From Datisca glomerata (taxonomy: Eukaryota; Streptophyta; Magnoliopsida; Cucurbitales; Datiscaceae), in contig QANY01003934.1 of NCBI GenBank assembly GCA_003255025.1, positions 1 to 64,000 of the forward strand: DNA of 64,000 nt, given 5' to 3'. Shown piece after piece: positions 33,041 to 43,052 of this stretch. The position numbers and the translations under genes are program-made. Position 1 is the stretch's first letter; each line of letters begins with the position of its first letter. Below the pieces are notes generated by a model. The model did not search any database. It saw only the letters and a program-made list of their open reading frames with translations, and was not told the DNA's origin.

Positions 33041-34969
33041 ATGAGTCGGGGGGGAGTTGAATTTAAGCCTACTGTTCCTCTAGTTATGAATTCGACCGAG
33101 CTTATAAATTTTATTTCTATCTTTCATGACACCTTTCCTCCTGATGTTCTAGTTGGTTTAGGTGAGAGTAGGCACCCAGGTGATCCTTGTAGGCCTCCAT
33201 ACTGGATAATCTTAAGTCCAATGTATATTAATCTAGGCCTTAGACTTCCTTTCTCCCTAATTTTCCAAGAGTTCTTCCACTGGTGTGGTCTTGCCTTTCT
33301 CAATTTACTCCCAACACCTATATGATCCTCCTCGGTTTTGAGGTTGTGAATAGGAGATTTGGTTTGGATTTAGGAGTCGACGAATTGAGATATTGTTATG
33401 TAATTAAACCTAGGGATGAGATTTACTATCTTTCCAATTGTACTTCTATAAAGAGGGGGCCAATGGTGACCAACATTCCCTCGGGTGATAAAAATTAGGA
33501 GAGGGATGTCCTTGTGATTGGTGGAAATTGGGGCAATGATGGCTGCTGGAGAATTCCCAGGAACTGGGGGGACTTTCAGTAAGTAGCCGGAGCCTCATTT
33601 CCCAGCACTATTTCTCTTTAAGTTTATCATTGTTACTCATTTTTTTTCTTCCTTTTTTTTTTATATGTTAATTCTCTCTTTTCCTGCAGATAAACGTAAG
33701 AACAAGAAGCCTTACATAACCTAGGAGACTGAAGATAAATTAATCCTTGCCTTCCGTTGTCGGCACAGAAAGTGGTCCGAGCTCCTAGACCCATGTAGTG
33801 ATGTCACGCTTGTCTGCTCTCAGCCCTCGCGTTCAGTCGCGCCACTCATTGTCGTGCCATTGTCTATTCTACCACGAGATATTCCCATTGTTTCTCATCC
33901 AGTTTCGTCTTCCACATTTGCCCCATCGACTTCTTCCTACCCAGTGAGAGATTCACGTGTCTCTTATGGCCACTCTTCTCCTAGCGGTTCTGGTTCTACT
34001 TCCTTAGAGGAAACCACTTTACTTCATAGAGTGAAATAAAATCTCAGTATGTCGAAGCTACTTCGTACTATAGTGGGTGAAGTAGGGAGGCAAACTCGCC
34101 CCAGATCTGACGAGACCAGCTCCTCAAGGGATCCTCCCATTTTAGATGTTTCCTCCATTCAGGGTGAGGATTCCCCCCCCCAACCCGTTCTGTTACTCAT
34201 CATCCTCCTCTTGTTGTTCCAACTCCAATTCTGTCAGCCACTAGTCAAGGTCCTACTTTTGGGTCTTAGGGAGCAGCTCGAGGTTCAGATCCTTGGCGAT
34301 ACACAAAATTCACTGATAAACCAGCAATAGTATGCTTTTTGGATGGTGTTTAGTCTTCTCACAATGTTGCCCGTGGGATTAATTTCGAGGCTGATTTGGT
34401 TAGAAATCAAAACTCTGTGGTTGGTGACCTTATTTTCTCTCAGTCACGACTTAGTCGGAGTATGGTTCTTTGTCCTTTTCCTTCTTGATTATTCCCTTAC
34501 TTTTTTCTTACTATTTTTGTTTTCTCTTCAGGCCATTATTCACCATAATGCTCTCCAGGAGCATCATGCTACCTGAGATTTGGCGTTGTAGAAGTTTCAA
34601 AGGGATGTTGCACATTTAGTTGGCATCATTGAAGGTTTTCGTGAAGAACATGCTCAATAGAAGACTGTTGAGGAGTCTCTGGTAGTTGTTTGGGCAAGCA
34701 AAGCTCAGCTCGAGAACATAAAGAGAAAGAGGTTGGAGGAGAATATCAGGCCTTTTTATGAAGCTGAGTAGGTAATCTACAGTGTGGGTTACAGAGACGG
34801 CTCGATGAAGGCCCCTCCAAGAAAATCCTTTTGCGGTATTCTTATTGATGAGCATAGTGAAGCCACCACTTCTATAGGCCAAGCCGAAATCAACTCTTCT
34901 GGAGTCGTTGATGATATTCCCCTTGCAAGAGATGCTTCAGCTCCTATTGAGATCTCTTCTAGGGTTTAG
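33041..34969 (+). pseudogene. Antisense ORF of Tat-2 (putative gypsy-type transposon protein, PF04195-like)
   Basis: The first exon from ATG 33,041 (MSRGGVEF...) carries INLGLRLPFSLIFQEFFHW followed, in the next frame, by NTYMILLGFEVVNRRFGLD and LRYCYVI. This is the pattern of PF04195 'putative gypsy type transposon' proteins. A frameshift lies at about 33,285. Two intron-like gaps interrupt it: one ends at TTTTCCTGCAG (33,689) before a basic KRKNKK exon, another ends at TTTTCTCTTCAG (34,531). A Ser/Pro-rich exon spans 33,854-34,330 and a final part with ARDASAPIEISSRV ends at 34,969. The function is unknown. It runs antisense to pol, as in Retand-type elements. Confidence 0.65.
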
Positions 34970-35369
34970 AATGAGGATAGTGCTTCTCTTTAGATTCTTT
35001 CTATTTCAATTATAACTCTTTTTTTTACTTTATTTTTCATCAATTTAGAGGCTTTTTCGGATTCCTTTATTTTTATCTTACTTCGAAGCTATATCAATTA
35101 GAATTATTAATCTATTAAAAACTTTACCTCATAGACGCCAATATGTCTTGCTTGTCTTGAAGTGAAGTAGCAACTTTTTGGACTTTCTTATTCTTAGCAG
35201 GCCCTCTTCATTTTGCTTTCCCACTCAAGAATTTCTGCTACGAGATTCTTTCCTTAATTTCTTTTTCCTTTTTCATTATGAGGCAGATTTTCGTCCTGTT
35301 TTCTAATCTGAAGTTCTGACATTTTTCTTTCCTTATGTGCCAAAGCTCCTCTGTTCTTGGCATTCTGGT
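34970..35369. other. Tat-2 spacer downstream of the antisense ORF
   Basis: No gene seen; AT/pyrimidine-rich sequence leading into the tandem repeats. Confidence 0.5.
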
Positions 35370-35715
35370 TTGAGCTTTCTGGTCTGAGCTCAGCTCTTGA
35401 AGCTTTTCTGTTATGAATTTCTGACCATTTTCTGTTCTGAATTTCTGGCTGTTCTAAGCTCAGCTCTTCTTTCTGGTCTGGGCTGAGCTCCTGAAGCTTT
35501 TACGTTATGAACTTCTAAGCTTTCTGGTCTGAGCTTAGCACCTGGAGCTTTTATATTATGAATTTCTGACTTCTTTTCTGTTCTGAATTTCTGATTGTTC
35601 TGAGCTCAGCTCTTCTTTCTACTCGGGGCTCAGCTCCTAAAGCTTTTACGTTATGAACTCCTGAGCTTTCTGGTCTGAGCTCAGCCCTTCTTGTTCATTT
35701 TTTTAGTACTGCGAC
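35370..35715. repeat. Imperfect tandem repeat (about 150-bp units) in Tat-2
   Basis: TTCTGGTCTGAGCT, CTCAGCTC, GAAGCTTTT and GTTATGAA recur in the same order about 2.3 times, with shorter internal reiterations of TTCTGTTCTGAATTTCTG. Confidence 0.8.
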
Positions 35716-35734
35716 TTCAATTTTTTTAAGAGTA

Positions 35735-36000
35735 GGATTTATGAGTTACCCCTCTCAAAGACTTGCGTCCTTAGTTCCTTCTGAGAGTAGAACTTATGAA
35801 TTGCCCTTTTGAAGGACTTACGCATTTAGTTTCTTCTGAGAGTAAGACTTATGAATTGCCTCTTCCAAAGACTTACGCCCTCAGTTCCTTCTAAGAGTGG
35901 GACTTATAAATTGCCCCTCCTAAGGACTTATGCCCTTAGTCCCTTCTAAGTGTAGAACTTATGAATTGCCCCTCCCAAGGACTTACGCCCTTAGTTCCTT
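35735..36000. repeat. 55-bp tandem repeat, about five copies, in Tat-2
   Basis: The marker TTAGT or TCAGT followed by the TTCCTTCT type recurs at 35,771, 35,826, 35,881, 35,936 and 35,991, a strict 55-bp period. Each unit contains ACTTATGAATTGCC and GGACTTACGCCC variants. It lies between the integrase end and the antisense ORF, the hypervariable region of Tat elements. Confidence 0.9.
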
Positions 36001-36059
36001 AATGTGCTTTCCCGGTAGAAGAGTTAGAGAGTTGAAACCAAATATTTTTACATGGAAAA

Positions 36060-37110
36060 CCCTTGAGGGAAAAATCACGGGAAAATATTCACTATAAAAT
36101 TACAATTATACAAAGTACTTCTTAAATGAAATGAATTTCATGGTTTCGCCCGGTCTGCTCCTTCCTCTGTCTTCAAGTAATAATATATGGTTCCTCCTAT
36201 GCCACTGATGATGTATGGTCTTTTCCAAGTTAGCCCAAACTTCCCTTCTGATTGAAAAACTTTTCTTAGGATTAGATCTCCTTTTTAGAATTCTCGCTTC
36301 TTCATTATTATCTGAAAATAGGATCTCCTTTTCTGACTATAATACGCTACTCTGATTAGGGAAGCTTCTCTTCGTTCCTCCAATTGATCAAGACTTCTTA
36401 TGAGAAGTTTATCATTATGTTACTCATTCAATTCTAATCTCACTGTTGTGCTTCTAATTTTGACAGGAATTACAGCTTCTACCCTAAATGCTAAGGTGGA
36501 GGGTGTTTCTTCAGTGGCTTCTTTAGGAGTGGTCTATATGCCCAAGTGTGGCTGATAGTTCCTCTACCCATTTTCCGTTTGCAGACTCTAATCGTTTTCT
36601 CATGCTGTCAAGTATAATACGATTCGATCTCTCTGCATGTCTGTTTTCCTGTGGATAGTAGATTAGAAAATGATTGGTGATTTTCAATCCTTTGTAAAAG
36701 CCTTTAACAGTTCTTCTTCTAAACTGCAGTCCATTATCTGAGACCAATATCTTGGGTATTCCATATCTACATATTATGTTTTTCCATAAAAACCCTTTGA
36801 CTTCTTCTTCTCAGATTCTCGTAAAATCTTTCGCTTCTATCCATTTCGTGAAGTAGCTGTGGCCACTAGCAATAAGAGCTTCTGAGCTGGCACCACAAGG
36901 AGTGGACCGATGATTTTAAGTGCCCACTGCATGAAAGGCCATGGACTTGCTACTATATTTAGTTCTTCCAGAGCCATTCTGGTGACTGGGGCAAATCATT
37001 GGCATTTATCACATTTCCTTACATATTGCTTGGCATCTTGATGCATTTCAGGCTTGTAATATCCCTCATTTAAGATTTTATGAGTTAATGATCTTCCTTC
37101 TATGTGGTTC
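36060..37110 (-). pseudogene. Integrase remnant, Tat-2
   Basis: The minus strand shows the zinc-binding end AKQYVRKCDKCQ (about 37,000), SPWPFMQWALKIIGPL, and SDNGLQFRRRTVKGF (36,700-36,747) with the second catalytic Asp. These are followed by YYPQENRHAERSNR and a C-terminal tail to about 36,120. The first catalytic Asp (normally in GLDIIG) reads Lys (codon at 36,915-36,917), so the enzyme is dead even apart from its stops. Confidence 0.85.
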
Positions 37111-37399
37111 TCGTATACTCCTTCATGAATTTCGGCTAAGACATACTGCGCTTCTTTCTCCTTCAAGCATTTCAAGTATGGTCTTGAAAAAGATTTTCTA
37201 TATCATAATCCATTTATTACGTGTACCTTGCACTTTGTTGCTGGACTTTTTTCACAAGGAGTGTATCCTCAGGAAGTACTCTTTTTTTATATGGAGGATA
37301 AAATCATGTTGTTAGTTGGGTTCCTTTTTTATTTCAACTTCGACAATGTTATTCGATAAGGGCCGAACACTTAGTTTCTCTAAGAATTCTACAGGCACA

Positions 37400-37990
37400 T
37401 TTCTTTTTTACAGGAACTGTAAAGATGATCCCAAATTTTCTAGCATGCCTGCGTGTCTGTTCTCAGCTCTCGAGATTTGTTGAATCTCATAGCTTTTAAA
37501 CAAGTTCAGCAATTCTTTTGCCCGATGTAAATAACTTATCATTCTCTCGTCTTTAACTATGTATTCTCCCGTGACTTGTTTGACAATTAACATGGAATCA
37601 CTAAATATTTTCACGTCACTTACCTCATATTCTCATAAAAAAGATACTCCAGCTATTAACGCTTGCTTCTCGGCTTCATTATTTGATGCATTAAATCCAA
37701 ATGAGATAGAATGCTCTAACATTTCTCCAAATGGGGTTTGCACCACTACTCCAGCTCTTGCTCCCTTGTTGTTGGAAGAACCATCAACATATAGTTTCCA
37801 AGATCTGTTCTCAATTTCTTTAGGTTTTTCTAGATTAATTGTTTCTCAGGTGAAGTTTGCGATGAAATCTGCTAACACTTGCCCCTTGATTGAAGTTCTG
37901 GGCTCATAATTGATCTCATACTGTCTTAGTTCAATTGCTCATTTTTCCATTATTCTTCTTACCTCTGGGGAGTGTAGTAGACTTTTAACA
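37400..37990 (-). pseudogene. RNase H remnant, Tat-2
   Basis: The frame 37,408-37,614 begins MKIFSDSMLIVKQVTGEY and ends with SRAENRHAGML, the last two RNase H blocks. The upstream part (to about 37,960) contains the acidic first motif and a broken NEAEKQ-like block on the minus strand. It follows RT directly. The stretch 37,111-37,399 is the spacer before integrase and is interrupted. Confidence 0.75.
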
Positions 37991-39100
37991 GGCGTGTCCA
38001 TCAATACCTTAATATTGTCCCTGAAAATAAGGTCTCAGCTTCTTAGTAGCAGTCACAATTGCTAGTCCCAATTTTTCCATCTTTTTATATCTTATCTATG
38101 TCGCTACTAAGCTTTTGCTGATGAAGTATATGGGCTTTTGTTTCTTTTCTTCTTCTCTAATGAGTACGGCACTTACAGTTGTTTCTGAAACTGCAACATA
38201 TAAGAGGAGTTGCTCACCAGGCATTGGTTTTGAGAGTAGTGAGGGAGTTATTAAGTACTCTTTGATTCTGTTGAAAGCTTCTTCACACTCTTCATCCCAT
38301 CTATAGAGGTCTTCCTTAGTTTATCGAAGAATGACTTGCATTTATCTGTTGATCTGGAAATAAATCCATTGAGCGCCGCAAGTCTTCCAGTTAGTCCTTG
38401 AATTTCTTTTTTATTTCTTAGAAACTTCATCTCCATTATAGTCTTCACCTAATTTGGATTAACTTCTATCCCTCGCCGGGTTATTAAGTGGCCAAAGAAC
38501 TTCCCTGCAGCGACACCGAAAGTGCACTTCTCTGGATTCAGCCTCATTGATTTTTTTCTTAGGACTGAGAAAGCCTCCTCTAGATCTTGGATATGGTTTT
38601 CTCATTTTTTGCTTTTCACCAACATGTCGTCCACGTATACCTCCATATTTCTTCCAATTTGGCCATGGAATACTTTGTTCACCAACTTCTGGTATGTAGC
38701 CATGCATTTTGAACCCAAAAGGCATTACCCTATAACAGTAGATGCATATTCAGTAATAAAAGAAGTCTTTTCTTGGTCAGGTTTGGACAGTTTCACCTAG
38801 TTATATCTAGAGTAGGCGTCCATAAAGATGAGGAGCTCATGTCAATATGTGGAGTCTACTATTTGATCAATCCTGGGCAGCGGATAGAAATCCTTTGGAA
38901 AAGCTTTATTTAGGTTGGTGAATTCCACGCAGATCTCCATTTACCATTCTTTTTTCGTACCATCACCACATTGGCCATCCACTCCGGATAGTCAAATTCT
39001 CTAATGAATCCTGCGTTTAGTAACTTATCTACTTCTTCCTTTACTTTAATCCGTCCTGGTGTAAAACTCCACTTCTTCTATTTTACTGGTTTTACTACTA
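37991..39100 (-). pseudogene. Reverse transcriptase remnant, Tat-2
   Basis: The minus strand encodes MEVYVDDMLVKS with the catalytic YVDD intact at 38,626-38,637, preceded by a broken MPFGFK-type block. Downstream come MKFLRNKKEIQGLTGRLAALNGFISRS and FFDKLRK (38,251-38,448), the thumb/connection region. The N-terminal part reaches about 39,080. Several frameshifts separate the blocks. Confidence 0.85.
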
Positions 39101-39397
39101 GATGTGTGTTCAGTTTGTGGCATATAATCTCTTATGAAATTCCCAACATTTCCTATGCAGTAGTAGCAAAAACACCTTTGCTCCTTCGTGGAAAGTCAAT
39201 CAATATGTCTTTTTCTACTTGTTTGAGGCAGGTGCTGATGTTTGTCATTTTCTATGTTCTTTCTTCTAAGCACACCAACTCTGTTTGTTCCCTGCCTCAT
39301 ACCTTAGGCCGCCTGACCTGTTATCCTTTGGTTGCTATTGAGTTGCTTCCTTTGGCTATCTGAGTTATGCTTTTTCTATACACTTTTTCTTTGCTGA

Positions 39398-39860
39398 CTA
39401 CAATGCAGTCACAAAACAGATACGGGCTAAAACCTGGTCTCCTTTGATGGTCTTGATTCCTTCCGGTGAAGGGTACTTTAACACTTGGTAGAAGGTTGAT
39501 TGTACAGTCTTCATCTTATACAGCCACGTTCTTCCAAGAATGGCGTTGTACGGGGACAAAGTATCTAGAATCTCAAACTCAGTCATATGATTAAAAGGTT
39601 CAGCTCTTATAGGAAGAGTATGGACCCCCTCCGAGTAACTGATACCTCCATTAAAACTTATCAACCGTTGCAAAATCCTCTACAGCTTTTGATCTCCCAT
39701 TGACATCTTTTCTAGCGTGGTCTGGTACAATATGTTAACTGCTCTTCCATCATCTACCAGAACTCTTCTCAAGAGGAAATTACCGACCTGTATCAAAATG
39801 ACAAGCGCGTCATTATGGGTCTATCGTGTTCGAGATCTAGATCATCAAATATTAGTGGGA
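39398..39860 (-). pseudogene. Protease remnant, Tat-2
   Basis: The frame 39,398-39,673 contains FNHMTEFEILDTLSPYNAIL and GRTWLYKMK, the C-terminal protease block of Tat-type elements (normally ...YNAILGRTWL). The active-site Asp block should lie at about 39,680-39,790 and is disrupted. It precedes RT in the usual order. Confidence 0.75.
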
Positions 39861-40091
39861 GATTCCCGTTGTTAGATGAGCGATTCTCCATGCGATTCTC
39901 CAACATTGATTTCGTACAGTACTACTTCCTTTCCTTCCTTGTTGTTCCCTCTTGTTCTGTCACTACAATGATGGTGTTGACAATACGAAGAGGTGGTTTC
40001 TCGTTGTCACTATTTTCATCGCCACGGTCTTATTTCTCTACCTCATGTTTCTGCTCTTCTCTTTTCATAAACTAGCATAGATATCCATCTT

Positions 40092-41452
40092 TTATAAGTT
40101 CTTCAATATAATCTTTGAGTTGGAAGCAATCTCTGGTGTAATGTACGCTGCTTCTATGGAAAGAACAATACTTATCATTATCTTTGTAATTCGGTTATTT
40201 TGTAAGTGGTGCTGGCCTTTTAACCATGGCTTGTCTTTAACCTGTTCAAGGATCTGATTTACTGGGAGGGTCAATGGTGTGTAGACCTTATCCCTTGGAT
40301 GTACTCTACTTGAGTCTTACCTTTGGTACTCTGTCCTTTCCCGTTTTCCACCCTTTTGTCGATCTTTGTCGGTTTCGTCGGTTTTGTCTGTTCTGTGATT
40401 CTTCCTTGTTTTCGTTCATTTACTTTCAACAGTCTCTTATTTTCTTCTTCTAGTGTGATATAAGCCCATTGGAAAGTCTCTTCCATAGATGAAGGTTTTG
40501 TTTTGGACAAGTCTTCGAACAAAGTCGAGTTTGGTCCTAACCCTCTTCTAAAAGCTAGTCTGGCCATCCGATTATAACAGCTTTCAACCTTCACCATTTC
40601 GTCTTTGAATCTGTGGGTGTACTCCCGTAAGGATGCTCCTTAATCATGAGTAGGTACTCTGTGTCTTTCATTACTGTTCGATATATGGAGTATTGTTCCA
40701 GATTGATAGAAGATATAACAACAAAGTTAGTAATTGAATGGACAGGGATCGAATGTTACCATTTTAAGGTCATTCCATCTAGCTGGTTGGGAACATTCTG
40801 CACATTAACTCATCCTCATGTTGATATAGTACCATTATCTGCCTGAAACATTGGAGATGATCGACTATATCTGTTTTCCCTTCATAACACTAGAACTTTG
40901 GAGCCACAAATTTCTTGGGTACAGGAGCCGCCAGAATCTCTGGGCTCAAGGAGGTACAGGTGAGAGATTCAAGGTTGCTTTTTCTAGTACTATCCAGGTT
41001 CCTCATCTCCAGCATCTTTCATTCCATTAATTCTTCCACAGCTTCATTGGTGATAATTCTGGACTGGAGCATCTCCCCTGCAACCTCATTTTCTTGGTTC
41101 TGAGACTAGATTTCTCCTTATTCTCGTTGCACGTTCCTACTGTCTCACGATTTTCCTGTCTTGTGTCTCACTTGTTGTTCTCCGAACGGATGTCTCGTTC
41201 TTCATTATTTTCTCTTTGTCTGACCTCAGCATGCGTTCGAGCTATCTCTGATTGAAGATCAACAGAGATCTATTCTTGTATAGCTTTCCACACATTGCGC
41301 AACATTTTTGCATTCCGTTCTTCCATCTCTCGCATCTTAGTTAGAATTGTCTGGAGTATCTCCGCTGGTGGGGTCGGTTGATATGTTTGGTCATTAGTGT
41401 TTATGGCTTCATTATCTTCATTATAGGCTGCGTTGGATCTAGTTCTAGGCAT
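40092..41452 (-). pseudogene. gag remnant, Tat-2
   Basis: Begins with ATG at 41,452, 66 nt inside the 5' LTR: MPRTRSNAAYNEDNEAINTN, then a coiled-coil-like ILTKMREMEERNAKMLRN run. Further pieces are 40,271-40,597 (RMARLAFRRGLGPNSTLFED and EETFQWAYITLEEENKRLL) and 40,092-40,274. These match the capsid C-terminal region of Tat gag. The middle (40,600-41,270) has stops. Confidence 0.75.
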
Positions 41453-41518
41453 GTTTAGTGTTTTTGGGTGGGTTTCTCGAGCGTTTTCTCTCGGCTCTCA
41501 ATGAAAACATAAAAAATA

Positions 41519-42064
41519 TAAAGGAATTTTTCCCTTACACTAGAAAGTATTGAGAGCAGAGAAAATAAACATGAAGAGAGTAAATTCACTAACTTGTATC
41601 CAATGATCATTTAGTTCACAATTTGGCCTGTATTTATAGGCTTGTACTACAACCAAATTCCTGAAATAAATCAATAATAAATAGAATATTCTTTGAGATT
41701 GAGCTTATTCTCCAAGATCTTCTTAATCTTTTAAATGAATGACTAAGTCTTGCTTATCAGTATTAACAACTTTTTAAATTTGAACCGTTGGATGTAGTGT
41801 GGCGAATCTGACCGTCGTGATGATTGTTGCCAGCTCTGCCACAGTGATAATTCTTTCTTCTTCCTTTGATTGGCTTCTCTAGCTTGCGTGACTTCCTATG
41901 TGACTTTTATATTTTGGTTACTTGACCAGGCGAGTAGCTCTAGACAGCTTTTTCAGATCTGTCAACATAGCAAATTCATATATCTTCATAATATTTTCGT
42001 GACATTTGTTTTAATTATATTTCTTCTCTGCTAACGACTGGATACCAAAAATTATTCATGTTCA
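41519..42064 (-). repeat. 5' LTR of Tat-2
   Basis: About 546 bp, partner of 31,831-32,381. A minus-strand TATA box (CTATAAATA) lies at 41,631-41,639 and would drive the gag-pol transcript leftward. No canonical primer-binding site is obvious just inside it. Confidence 0.9.
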
Positions 42065-42980
42065 CCGGGTTAATCAAATCAGGTCGCTTACATTATGTGG
42101 CAATCACATATTGCACCACCTTAGTTTTAGGTCTCAATCCAAGTCAATGATAACATCACCCCAGTTCATGTTAGGGTATGTTAGGGTGTGGACAGTGCAA
42201 ATAGAATATTTCCAAAACTTCCTAAACCAATCACAACACAATAGAATATTTCCAAAACTTCGTAACAAGTTTTGCCAAGGTTAGCCTCCCCTATACATAC
42301 CCTTCCAACCATTTTGAGATGAAAGTCTAGCTCGATCAACAACAATATTAATTACCTTCTCTTTTATAAGTTTGAATATTTCATGGAAGTTGAAAACTAA
42401 AATGACTCGAACCCAAAAAATGGCATGAGGTATTATACATTATGTCACAATTTAATCAATTTTATCCGTTACTTGAATCTACCTAGGTGTGCTACGACCA
42501 CTAGAAAATTGAACATTGATTAAAATGTTGCTCTATAAATAATTATAACTTTCTTATATAATTATTCTATTTAAGAAAATAATCTCCTCTTAGACTATCC
42601 TTATTTTTCTTTATTTTTTAAGTTAAGTTTCATTTACTATAATTAGCTCGAGTATACATTAAAATGATAGTAATCTGGTAGAAACATCATTCATCATAAA
42701 GCCATCATCCCATTATTCATCTAATTATGTAGTTTATCATATAACAAAAAAACCTTGAATCTCTTAGTTATTTTCTGTTTGTATTTCCATTATTCAGAGC
42801 CTAAAATACAGGTAAACAGTTATGGGAATGCTAGACTTTATCAACACAAACATAAAATCAGACAGAATTTTCAATTCTATAACAAAATTATTTAGATCCA
42901 TTTGGATAAGATAAACTTGATCAATCTACAGAACAGAAGTGGAGATAATTCATATTTATCCATTCAACTACCTCATTTTG
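42065..42980. other. Intergenic DNA upstream of the GH79 gene
   Basis: AT-rich with no coding content. A short duplicated phrase (ATAGAATATTTCCAAAACTTC) occurs at about 42,201 and 42,241. The Tat-2 insertion lies about 1 kb upstream of the GH79 start. Confidence 0.5.
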
Positions 42981-42981
42981 G

Positions 42982-42990
42982 CTATATAAT
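42982..42990 (+). promoter_or_regulatory. TATA box of the GH79 gene
   Basis: CTATATAAT lies 63 bp before the start codon, placing transcription start near 43,015-43,020. An RY-type CATGCATG (42,993-43,000) follows immediately. Confidence 0.6.
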
Positions 42991-43052
42991 AGCATGCATG
43001 CACAAGTTTTTCAAGACTCATTCGCGGTCTCTCTCTCAAAATCTTGTAAAAG

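Larger units (their letters stand above)
31831..42064 (-). mobile_element. Tat-type Ty3/gypsy retrotransposon (Tat-2) with both LTRs
   Basis: A 10.2-kb element on the minus strand: 5' LTR (41,519-42,064), gag (41,452-40,092), protease (about 39,700-39,398), RT, RNase H and integrase (about 39,100-36,060). These are followed by tandem repeats, an antisense ORF (33,041-34,969) and the 3' LTR (31,831-32,381). CGGGTT occurs immediately outside both LTRs and is probably a target-site duplication trace. The antisense ORF between pol and the 3' LTR is a hallmark of Tat-lineage elements such as Retand. All frames are broken. It is younger than Tat-1 by LTR and domain preservation. Confidence 0.9.

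Noticed and set aside
35735..36000. Regular 55-bp repeats resembling a CRISPR array
   Set aside because: Units are contiguous, have no unique spacers, and lie inside a plant retrotransposon.
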